From: Chytridium lagenaria
Lineage: Eukaryota > Chytridiomycota > Chytridiomycetes > Chytridiales > Chytridiaceae
DNA: 21,138 nucleotides
Assembly: GCA_025449115.1 (NCBI GenBank)
Contig: JAHLKC010000286.1
Location: forward strand, 1-21,138
Reading direction: 5' to 3'
The first letter of the stretch is position 1. The number at the start of each line of letters is the position of its first letter. The notes under the pieces were generated by a model, which did not search any database, was not told the origin of the DNA, and worked only from the letters and a program-made list of their open reading frames with translations. Position numbers and translations under genes: made by a program. Positions 8,892-18,200 of this stretch are shown in pieces.

Positions 8892-8943
8892 GTTTTGACA
8901 GGATCTTTTTGCAGCTCTGATCGAATTTAATCGTACCGAAACC
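8892..8943 (+). promoter_or_regulatory. Conserved upstream block of Kazal gene 3
   Basis: GTTTTGACAGG (8892-8902) and ATCGTACCGAAACC (8930-8943) match the same blocks before Kazal gene 1, with 27 rather than 25 bases between them. A GTCATCC...TTCGAATTCAC stretch just upstream (8835-8874) also resembles gene 1's flank. This suggests that genes 1 and 3 share a duplicated promoter. Confidence 0.45.
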
Positions 8944-8955
8944 ATACATCAAGTG

Positions 8956-9749
8956 ATGGCCTCATCGCAGCCCCAAGCCTTTGCTCACTTGACAACTCTA
9001 TTCACGCTACTCCTGCGCCCCGTTTCCCTTGTCTCAGCTCTCTCCATCGCCCTCGATTGCAACCTATCCGTCTGCTCCCTCCCAAACATTCTCTCCCCAC
9101 CTTCTCCCTCCCAACTTCCCTTATGCGGTTCCGACGGTCAAACCTACCCCACCTCATGTCACTTCACCCGCGCCCTCTGTCTCAACACGACCCTCACCTC
9201 AACCCCCGGTTCATGCACCCCCTGCTCCATCACCTGCACCGACCTCTACCTCCCAGTCTGCGCCTCCAACGGCATCACCTTCTCCAACGCATGCGTCCGT
9301 AAATCCGCCATGTGCTTCAACTCGTTCCTGTACGCCGCGTACGATGGGAATGCTCGTCGCTTCGTTGTGGGAAGACGTGTGGGGTTGAAGAAAATCGAAT
9401 GGTGTGTGGATCCGATGGGTGGACGTATCAGAGTGAATGTGATTTGGAGAATGTGGCTTGTGGGAGGGCGGCTGTTGGGGTGACGCTTGTGAAGGTTGCG
9501 GAGGGGCCGTGTCGGGAGGGGATGGCGGTGACGATGAGCAATGGAGCTGCGGGTGGGATCACAGCGGTCACTGCAGCTGCAGGTGGTGCGGTGAGTACGG
9601 GGTTAAATGACAGTGCGGTTGGCGGTGTGATGAATGCTGCTGGCTCAGGTCCCATCAGCAGTCTCCTAAGAACGAGTAATGGTGTGAGATCCAATTTAGG
9701 GGATTCATTATTGCCATTTGGAGCTATACTCGTCTCAATTATAACTTAA
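8956..9749 (+). CDS. Kazal-type serine protease inhibitor 3, secreted, probably GPI-anchored; one frameshift
   Basis: ATG at 8956 (MASSQPQAF) gives a signal peptide with core LTTLFTLLLRPVSLVSA. Kazal domain 1 (P1 Leu), domain 2 (CTDLYLPVCASNG, P1 Asp) and domain 3 (P1 Val) follow. In domain 2 the usual CGS becomes CAS. After FLYAAYDG the reading frame must move back one base, at GGG 9346-9348, to continue as ECSSLRCGKTCG, which aligns with paralogue 2 (GECSSRSCSKTC). The rest is open to the TAA at 9749 and has a longer Gly/Ala/Thr-rich stalk than its sisters. It ends in a weakly hydrophobic LLPFGAILVSIIT, a poorer GPI signal. The single missing base in a G run is more likely an error than decay, because both sides remain well conserved. 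Confidence 0.87.
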
Positions 9750-9836
9750 TTCTAGCAGACGTTGTTTGTTACTGATTATTTATTAGTCACTACATTTCAA
9801 AAATACATAATACAAAGTGTTTTTAGAATGCTCATG

Positions 9837-9876
9837 TACGGCGTACATCATATGTGGGGAAAGAAATACGCAAAAC
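9837..9876. repeat. Left part of dispersed repeat copy B, cut by the recombinase element
   Basis: GTACGGCGTACATCAT...AAAGAAATACGCAAAAC matches the left end of copy A at 5779-5831, including a 17-base identity (9860-9876 against 5815-5831). In copy A the next block, TTGCCGAGGTA, follows within 36 bases; here it is about 2.7 kb away, beyond the recombinase gene. Confidence 0.5.
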
Positions 9877-9911
9877 ACCAAAAATGAAAATAAATAAATA
9901 TCTATTATCGG

Positions 9912-9929
9912 TTGGGTGAAGCTGGGTGA
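9912..9929. repeat. Direct repeat, left boundary of the recombinase element
   Basis: TTGGGTGAAGCTGGGTGA is identical to 12458-12475 on the other side of the recombinase gene and in the same orientation. A degenerate relative (CTGGGTGAAGGTTGGGTGGAG) lies at about 10010-10030. It is likely the recombination site or an end-binding site of the element. Confidence 0.65.
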
Positions 9930-10045
9930 AGGCAACCTCAACCAATGAAAAGATTTGTTTATTTTTTTTAAAAAAAAAGAGTTGAAAAACAGTTATTAAA
10001 AAATTGCCTCTGGGTGAAGGTTGGGTGGAGGTCAATCAACGACCA

Positions 10046-12416
10046 TCATTCCTCACGACGCCGCCCTTCTCCGCCATCCACCACCACGAACACCTCCCCA
10101 GAAGGCGCTCCACCGCCACCCGGCCTCTTCACCCCCACTCCGCACTGGCCACCCTTCCCCTTGCATCGGGTCCTTGAGAACGTTGATGGTGCAAAGTTGC
10201 CCCATTTGCGGATGAAGAGCTCTTGGTCACCCCCGCAGTGATCACGGAAGCAGAGGAGGATGGGAGCCATGGTCATGTTGCAAAAGTTTCTTGCTGCATC
10301 GGTGAGAGTTGAAGTATCACGGTCATCAGAACTCAAGGATCCCTCAAAGGTAATTAGAAAGTTCAGCTTATCTTCCCCTGATTTCTGCTCCGCTAATCTA
10401 AACCTCTCAGGTAAGTCATTTACCCCACCTCTTCGTTTCCTTTTCTCCCCTGTATTCACCACAACATCATCTTCCCTTGATCTTTTGAGCTTTGGAGATA
10501 GGTGTGTGGATGAGCGGGTAGTCTCAATTTCCATCGTTCCCTCCCCATCCCTTTGCTCCTCTTCTCGTAGACCCGTCTCTCCACCTCCATCCACTGCTTG
10601 AGCGACGTCTTTCCTCCCCTATCTGTCCCTCTTCTTGTGGTTCAATTCCACTTGGATTGGATTTTGTTGCATTGCGTCGTTGAAGAACGTAGAGTTCAAT
10701 CAAGGTGAGTAGATCATCCGCCAAAGTTTGGTTGAGGTGCCCCTTCACAATCCTGTTAATGTTGTCGCGAATGGTGGGTGCTGAAGAGTATTCCTCTGCA
10801 GAAATGAGGGCCCGTCGGATGGAATAATCGGGTCGCGCGGGATTGATTTTTACAGTGGTCTGTAAAAAATCGTTCGGCTAATACAGGTAGCTTCGTAATA
10901 TCACCGTTATTAGCTATCCTTTGAACGATTTGCAGATCTTGATTGTAAACTGATGTCCACTTGAGCTTAGGGATCACAGATTCGGAGTTGTCCATTTGAG
11001 TTTTTCGTTTGTATAGTTCCAGGAGTGTGCTCGCGTCCTTCCTGTACTTCGCTGAGCTGGAAATGGATTTGTGCCGTGCGGAGAGCATGATTTCTGCCTC
11101 TCCACCATCACCCCAAACGGCAAAGAGGTAGCCTGTTTTTCGATTTGAGTGAGTGCCAAAAGGTCCCGGTCTCTTGATGACCTTGTGGCAAAGATTCTTG
11201 TATGCGGTTTGGTAGGCGTCATACGAAATATTATTCTTCACGCTCTTGTCTGGGTTTGGTGAGGCGAGAAGAGCCGTTAATTGATCCTTGTCAGGGAAAA
11301 GGAAGCCGGAGACCACGCCGAGAAGTTTGACGTAAATCAGGAGGTGACGAATAGGGCATAATTGAGGAAATGTGTCGTCCCGCCATAAGGTAAGATAGAC
11401 TGGGCTCTTGTCGCTCTTTCCCTTTGCAACGCAATAATCATGTTAGAGAAATAAAATATATATAAATCGTAACCAACCTGTATTTTGATGACCAAGCTCT
11501 CTAGCGTCAAATCTGTCGTTATTAATGAAAGATTCTCCTGAATGTCCTCAAATTCAATATTGATGACTTCATCACACCGCAGGAAAAGACGTATCGCGAT
11601 GAGGGTGCAAACCCACAGTTCCAGGTCCCACAAGGTTGTAGCTTCAGAACCGATTAAGTGATCGCGAATGTCCAAGAGTTCATGCGGTAAGATGGCTGAA
11701 TCTCCAGAGGCCTGGTAGGATGATCCATTCTTCGTGTTCTCTCCTTTGGTGTGTTTAAGAAGACGACTTTCAGTAGGATTTCCTGCACTCCACACCTGCG
11801 GCACCAGCGGATGCCATCGGCATCCTTTTGGAATCTCGTGAAGAATGGCATTTGCAGCACATAGCTCGCAAACCTCCTTGTAGGGCCCATTTTGCTTCCG
11901 GGTAAGATGTAAATCTCCAATCGCCGAGTACAGTTGGTCGAGGTTGCGCGGGTCCGACCATTTTCCGTCCGTTGGGATTGGCTCCCCCAAAACATCCTTC
12001 ACAAGATTATCATCCCGGTCCAAAAGCAATGGATACTCGTCCGGGTCCCTCCTCTTCCATTGGACGTAAAGGTCGATGGATTCCGGCCTCATGGATGGGC
12101 AAAAATGCTTCGGAGGCTTCTCTTCCAGAATGATGAGGCTATCATAATCCCCAATACGCTCAAAAAACTTCCTGAGTCCACGGAAGTGTTTCTCGTACGC
12201 CCGTTGAGTGTTGGGCTCGTGTTTCATGGAGGTCATGGTCTTGGAAGTCTCCTCCATGACGCATCCTATCCTCTGAATGGCTGCTGCTAGACCCGCATCA
12301 GCAAGCGCCTGGATGGCTGTTCTTCTCTCGTTGTTCATTTTTTCAACTTTTATTTGCCTTGCCGCAACTTTCGTCCGGCTTCTCTGGAGTTTTTTCGCTT
12401 GCTTTTGCCGGGGCAT
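10046..12416 (-). CDS. Crypton-type tyrosine recombinase (one intron, two frameshifts)
   Basis: The enzyme cuts and joins DNA through a tyrosine nucleophile. Exon 1 (12416-11478, 313 aa) has a basic N-terminus, a helical core-binding region (NTQRAYEKHFRGLRKFF, from residue 70), a possible zinc cluster (CELC and GCRWH, residues 183-202) and box I (FLRCDEVINIEF, Arg280). The intron 11477-11422 (56 bp, CTAAC branch site) joins KIQ to GKSDKSP. Exon 2 has box II GTHSNRKTGY (His404, Arg407), ARHKS (His430) and the nucleophile in AKYRKDA (Tyr439, near 11046), so the catalytic set is complete. Reading on requires dropping one T from a six-base run (10864-10869) and one G from four (10616-10619). The C-terminal part (from about 10594) is Lys/Arg-rich with HCGGDQ and FIRKWGNF, perhaps DNA-binding. 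Stop at 10046. Confidence 0.85.
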
Positions 12417-12457
12417 AATGCTTTGGTGTCAAAGTATAAAAATTTGAAGTCCGAATA

Positions 12458-12512
12458 TTGGGTGAAGCTGGGTGAGAGTGGGTGAAGCAGTGGGTGAGAC
12501 GTGGGTGAACAT
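12458..12512. repeat. Direct repeat, right boundary of the element, with extra GGGTGA units
   Basis: 12458-12475 is the 18-bp sequence TTGGGTGAAGCTGGGTGA identical to 9912-9929. It continues as a cluster of three further GGGTGA units at 7-12-base intervals up to about 12512, between the recombinase ATG and the resumed dispersed repeat. The cluster may bind the recombinase or drive its transcription. Confidence 0.6.
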
Positions 12513-12574
12513 ATTTAAGGAAATTGTAGTTTATTTTATTTTTGGGTTTATAATCAGATAAATAATAATACCTA

Positions 12575-12715
12575 TTGCCGAGGTACGCTTTTCCAAGAGT
12601 TACGGACTATACCTATAAACCGTTAGATTGGTTTCAGATGGAGCGTTCGGCTAACAAAGTGGAAATAGCGGGGAAATGATGTATATATATGTTGACGAAG
12701 TAAAGCGAAAAAAAT
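12575..12715. repeat. Right part of dispersed repeat copy B, internally deleted
   Basis: TTGCCGAGGTA...CCAAGAGTT.CGGAC.ATACC.ATAAACCG (12575-12622) matches 5866-5914. It is followed at once by a GGTTTCAGATGGAGCG block and AATAGCGGGG...GTTGACGAAGTAAAGCGAAAA, which match parts of copy A lying 180-490 bases further on. The tRNA-like centre is therefore missing here. Confidence 0.55.
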
Positions 12716-12813
12716 AATTGTAAACCATTATTTTTAACATTGAAGGTTACGGGATATGATTTAAATCCTTTCTATTCAGCTTTATGATTAAACTCTTTTT
12801 TCTATCTAGATAT

Positions 12814-14519
12814 TTAGAGTTCGTCCCCATCCACATCTTCTTCCATGATCTGTGTTTTTAACTGAAAAGAAGTAATATATAATTTAAATTATTTTATTTA
12901 AGTTAGATCTTTCCGCTAAAAGTACAGAACGAAATCCTATCTTTGGCGCACTATTATGTAGAATTTTAGTACATCTAGTCAGTAAGGTAATTCACACAAA
13001 CCTTTTTAAACTCTTCGCTGATATTCTTTGCAAAGTACATAAGCCTCTCCAACTTCCATATCTCAATCAGCTTCATCACAGTCGCCTCCGCCAACTTATT
13101 GCATGCCACTACGTGAAACGTCTTCAACTTTCTACACCCGACCACATCTCCCTCACACCTTCTGCAGTCTCTCCAAGCATCGTTCCGGCCTCTTCTAATT
13201 CCATCAAACCTTGCAAGCTCAACACTTCCAAGGCCGGCAAGAAACCCTCCTCACCACTGACAATTGCCTCCATCTCCGTGATCGGCAGCTCATGCACCCT
13301 CAACTGTTTCAATCTTCCACAAAATCTTGCCACATCCCTCAAAGCCTCATTCCCAACATTCACTCTTTCCAACTCAAGAAACTCCAACGTCACCGCCACC
13401 TCCCTTACAATCGCAGATATCGTTGCAGTGGTCACGCTATGGGCGTCAGAAAGTGTCAATGACCGTAAATGCGATATGGACGTCACGTCTGTCAATACGA
13501 CTCGATGTATCGCATCCTGAATATGAGACGTTGCATCTCTCAAGCAAAGCCGCTCCAGTCGAACTGAACGGCCAAACGCGGTACAGCAGCCCCTTCATCA
13601 TCCCCTGTCCACGGCCATGAAATACTTTCCGCAGCGGGCGCGATAGCTGCTTCAGCCTCACCCATTGTCAGCGGTACCATCACCAATCCAGCAAAAGCCA
13701 ACGGCGTCAACGAGGAAGTACCAGCAATATCCAAGCTTCGCAGTTCTTTACACCATAAGGATAAAGCGAATGCTAGTTGGACGCCGTGGACCGTTCCAAG
13801 ACCTGTGGTGGAGGCACCTGGACGGCGCGAGGATTCGAGGGAGCCAAGGCGGAGTGTACGGAGACGGGGAACATGCGGGAAAAGTCTGCAGAGGTCACGT
13901 TCTCGAAGATTTGTTGCGGAAAGCTCGAGGGTCGCGATGTTTCGGGCATGACGAAGGAGATCGATAAGGGGTTGCGCAGATTCGAGCGGAGTGAATGAAA
14001 CAGACAGGTCGATGAGACGGCTTAATTTGAAGTCACCCTTTGTGGCTAAAAGATCAGCGTTTGGGTCGACCCAGAAATCGACTTTATGAACGGAAAGGGA
14101 TTCTAGCATCGGACAGTGGAGTATAAGAGACGTCCATCCTTGCTTCATTGTAATGTTAGCAAGGTCCAGAGTTCGTATGAATATTCCGTAGTTGGTCATG
14201 GGCGTTTGAGAGGTGATGATGGATGCCTTTGGAGGTAGGAGGGATTCTGCATGCTGCCATACTGCGTTTTCTTCAATGCAGAGGGAATGCCAGAGTTTTC
14301 CGGCAGATGAATGGAACCAGCTGGATGAATATTGGGATGATATTAGGCCATGAGATTTGGTATAGGCATGGGATGAGGACCTTTACCTTTTATTCACCCT
14401 CATAGCCTCAAGGAGTAATTCCGTCTTTTCAAAATGCACATACTTGAACACGTTTATGACAGCTCTGGGGGTAGCTGTGCAGTAGCTGGCTTCTTCGTTA
14501 CCCTCCCTTGCTGCTCCAT
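12814..14519 (-). CDS. F-box/leucine-rich-repeat protein (three exons, three apparent frameshifts)
   Basis: F-box proteins carry substrates to SCF ubiquitin ligases. Exon 1 (14519-14387) gives MEQQGR..., then an F-box core: LPPE, and after one missing base near 14458-14463, VINVFKYVHFEKTELLLEAM. The intron 14386-14321 (66 bp, CTAAT branch site) joins VNK to SWFHSSAGKLWHSL, the usual end of an F-box. Exon 2 (14320-13002) holds LRR-type repeats such as MLESLSVHKV, NIATLELSATNL, RLRTLRLGSL and HLRSLTLSDAHSV. Frame moves back one base near 13558-13565 (AVQ/RLERLCLRDA) and near 13133-13140 (MWSG/CRKLKTFHVVACNKL). The intron 13001-12862 (140 bp) precedes a short acidic last exon, LKTQIMEEDVDGDEL, stop at 12814. 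All three slips restore repeat-like sequence, so single missing bases are likelier than decay. The adaptor role is inferred from the family. Confidence 0.8.
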
Positions 14520-15223
14520 CGTAATAGAGGGGGAACTTGGGGCAATATGGTGTGCTCGTTGCTGGGTTTTTATCTTTTAAAAGCTATGACTAGCAGAGAA
14601 CTAAGCTTTTTTTGTTCTGAAACGAGGAGGTGGTTGGTCATCGGTACCATGTCAGTTCCATTGGTGACAAACAAGTGACATTTCTAAACAAGAAAATGGA
14701 TGTGGGAGCTAATCGTACAGACGCGTAACGGTGCATTTCATTGCAACTTTCCGCGCTTAACTTTTTAAGTTCTGCCGCGTTCAATATTAACGGACAGAGC
14801 TGAGAAGTACAGAAGCCCATCCAACGAAAACAAAGATCATGCCTCATTCCCACAAGAGAACTGATTTTCCTATGTGTAGAAGGTGAGATTCACAGGATGA
14901 GCATGCCAGGGTTAATCCCTCTCACCAGATTGGTCAGTACGACCTCAAAAGAACTCCATCTATATCTATATGCATGACGCCCCAACAGTCGCTTTTTCTC
15001 ACCAGCAGACCTGATCTGAGACCAGACCATCACTTCCGACCTCCTTTATCTTTACCGGCCATCACCCACTTCATTGGCGTTGTACACTCGCCGTGATCTG
15101 TGGACGGTTGATAAGTAGACTCTCTATTTCGACACTGATCTGGAGCACGACCTCATAGTACAAAGACCTCAGTACAAAGACCTCATACCTTAAAGACCTC
15201 ATATCACCCTTCCAAATACCAAT
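14520..15223. other. Divergent intergenic region (F-box/LRR gene and CFAP97-domain gene)
   Basis: About 700 bases between two genes transcribed away from each other, so both promoters should lie here. Near the CFAP97 start, 15145-15204 has four spaced GACCTCA units. I see no clear TATA box. A minus-strand open frame of 71 codons (14853-14638) has no protein-like features and is not called. Confidence 0.55.
15145..15204. repeat. Short spaced direct repeats (AAAGACCTCA) upstream of the CFAP97-domain gene
   Basis: GACCTCA occurs four times at 14-16-base spacing, three of them as AAAGACCTCA, ending about 20 bases before the ATG at 15224. The cluster is probably in the 5' UTR or core promoter, either a regulatory array or a local expansion. 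Confidence 0.55.
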
Positions 15224-18200
15224 ATGGCCGCAGTGGAACCTCTCCCGGCCATCAACCGGAGCACCCCCGGCAGTATGGTCCGCATGAAACCCCCCGCGGC
15301 ATCCAAAAAGCACGTTGTATCATATCCCGAACATTTCCTAAACCCCGAGGACCCCTTTGAGCATCGTCACTACCAACCCTATCATCCAACATGTAACAAG
15401 ATCCTGGCAAAACGGTGGGAAGACCACACACGGGATATCCATTTGATGAAGCTACGGCAGGCCAGACCAACGATTGATAATGGACAGCCAAGGGTCTATC
15501 CACATTTGGAAATGCGGTTGAAGAGAATGCAAATCGAGGAAGGTGAGGATAACTTCCTTGATTTTTTATATACTGATATCGTCTTTATTAGAACGGCTGA
15601 GGGACATTGAAAGAAAGAATCATATTTTGTTGGACCGGATTGCGTTCCAGATGATGAACCCTTCTGAGGTCTCAAATCTACGCACCGTGCAAGCACCATC
15701 AGAGGGTAAACAACCCATCTCTGCCGGCCCCACTCCCAAACGAAAACGTGACATGAAGCAAATCTCACAAGAAAACCTCGTAAGTGCAGTTTTGACTCTT
15801 TCTTTCGTCGTTTCCGCAGCAGCTACCAAACACATATAGACCATCCTTCAACGCATCGAAGACAAAGCTCCGTACTACAACCGTCTCGAGTGGCTTGCCG
15901 ACCGCAAAAAGAATCTCGGCTATCTCTTCAACATTGCTCAGTACCCCAAAACCTACATTCGCGTCCTCGAAGAAGATGAAGCAGAGTTCGCAATCCTCAA
16001 AACCACCACCCGTCCGTCTCATCACAAACGTCACGGAAAGCATCGGAAACGCATAGAATCTAACCGACCCGTATCGCGTGGTGCTGGTCCGATTAGTGAA
16101 CCGTTGAGTGATGACAAGAAGAAGGATTTGGATGATGAGAGTCTGGGCATTGTGGATGATGACCCGTCGACGGTTTCAAAGAAGGGAAGCAAAAGCTCTA
16201 GACCGAGTTCGGGGTGGTCGAGTTTTGACAATGCACAGCCATCAGAGCCTGTTAGCGATGGGGTGGAAGTTGCTGCTGTAGATATTGTTGCTGCAGCGGT
16301 TAATGTGGCGGATGATGAACATGGGTATGGGGGAGATGATTTTGAGGTGCATGAGGAGAAAAAAGGAGAGGGTGTAGAGGCCGATGTTGAGAAAGTGCAT
16401 CCACAAGAAGATCGTGGTGAGCAGCAGGATGAAAAAATAGCCGGTGTTGCTACTGAAGACGTTATTGCGCCAGAGGAGCCTGGAATTCAGAGCACAGAAT
16501 TAGACAACACATTTCCCGAGAACCATCATGAGGACTCTACTCATACCAATGCCGACGACCATATCGAAGACCAAACTTCTGGGCACACTGAAGAACACAA
16601 CGAGTTTTTCGACACACCCCATGATAATGCTCTGGAAGTGAAGGCTGTCGAAGATCCTGTGGTAGAGCCCGATCAGAGCATAAACTTAGTCAACACATCT
16701 CCCGAGAACCATCATGAGGACTCTTCTCATTCTCATGCCGACCACCATGTCGAAGACCAAATTTCTGGGCACACTAAAGAACACGACGAGTTCTTCGACA
16801 CTCCTCATGATAATGCTTTGGACGTGAAGGCTGTCGAAGATCCTGTGGTGGAGCCCGATCAGAGCACAGAATTAGACAACACATCTTCTGAGAACCACCA
16901 TGAGGATTCTTCTCAAATTAATGACGACCACCATGTCGAAGACCAAACATCTGGGCACACTAAAGAACAAGGCGAGTTGTTCGACACACCTCATGATAAT
17001 ACTTTGGAAGTGAAGGCTGTCGGAGATTCTGTGGTGGAGCCCGATCACAATGTCGCAGAGGAAGTGCCAGTTGAGGTCACTAGCAATGCTGAAATAGAGC
17101 AGGGTAAACATCATGAAGATGCCTCTCATCAGTCTGTTACAGATGACCAGATCCAAAAAGCTGAAGATATCCAACCTGAAACAACCCACGCTCTAGAGTA
17201 TGAGTCAAGGAAACAATCTATTGCTGAAGAATCCGCCCCGGACCATGTGGGCAGTGTAAACGTGGATGCACCTTCCTCAATGACTGCCGCACCGTCCAAG
17301 CCCTCTACTCCGGTGCGCACTTCTCCCCTCCCTCCCCTGCATCCCCGCTCCACCACCAACTCAGCCAAACCCTCCCGTCCAACCTCCTCAAAATCGAGAA
17401 CCGGCGCATCTGCAGCCCCTTCACGTCCTATCAGCGCCTCCCATCCTCTACTTACGGATGATATTCCCCCAAGTCCAAAAGGTGACCTTCCGCCGCTTCA
17501 ACGGAAGGGATCAAACCCAAGCTCAAGGCCACTGTCGGGGAAGGGACGGGCAGTCCTATCCAGACCTGGGAGTGGAAACGTTGTGGACGCGGAGCAAGTA
17601 GTTGCAAAAGAAAAGGGAGAGGAAAGCGTGAACGGTGAACACAATGTTGATGGACAAGAAGCCGTTGTTACCGAGCACGCCGCTGAGTCTAAAGAGCCCA
17701 CACACAGTGAACACCATGAGCAGGAGAACGCCACAATGGCTGAAGATTTGGCACTCGACATTCATCCCATCACCGCAACTGAGCATGACGATCAGCACGA
17801 CCACAAAGAAGATGAGCTCATTGAATTCGACCATCAAGGGAATGACCAAGAGATTGATGTTACGAATACCGACACCGTCAATGAGCCTGAAGTCATCCAA
17901 ACCGCAGGTGATGACGAAAGACTCGCAGATTTGTCTGGCACCGCAGAAGACCACCGTAGCGCCGATTATAATTTTGCACAAACAGATGAAGATCAACGAT
18001 CAGGTCTGGTTTTAATGTGTTTTATACCACTACCATTTTTACCCTTTTAACTTTTAAAAATAGGATTTAATATCGGACTTGATGAAGATCCACCACAGAG
18101 GTTGTTGCTGATGCACCAGTAGAAGTCGCAGAGAAAACAACTAAGAAAGGAACCCACACCACCAGCGTCACGTCCCGCCAGCGTGGCCAGCAAGCATCAA

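Larger units (their letters stand above)
9912..12475 (-). mobile_element. Crypton-like tyrosine-recombinase DNA transposon (about 2.6 kb)
   Basis: The element has a single intron-containing gene for a eukaryotic tyrosine recombinase. It has no reverse transcriptase, transposase DDE motif or terminal inverted repeat, and is bounded by an identical 18-bp direct repeat. That combination is the hallmark of Cryptons, known from fungi and oomycetes, which integrate by site-specific recombination rather than cut-and-paste. The flanking DNA matches two ends of the dispersed repeat at 5779-6410, so the element appears to sit inside a second copy. Extra GGGTGA units at both edges (12458-12512 and about 10010-10030) may be recombinase binding sites. 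The exact ends are inferred. Confidence 0.75.

Noticed and set aside
9912..12475. DIRS- or Ngaro-type retrotransposon as the source of the tyrosine recombinase
   Set aside because: No reverse transcriptase, RNase H or methyltransferase-like frame is present within or beside the element.
14638..14853. Minus-strand open frame of 71 codons in the divergent promoter region
   Set aside because: No family features, no splice continuation into the F-box/LRR gene, and composition typical of non-coding DNA.
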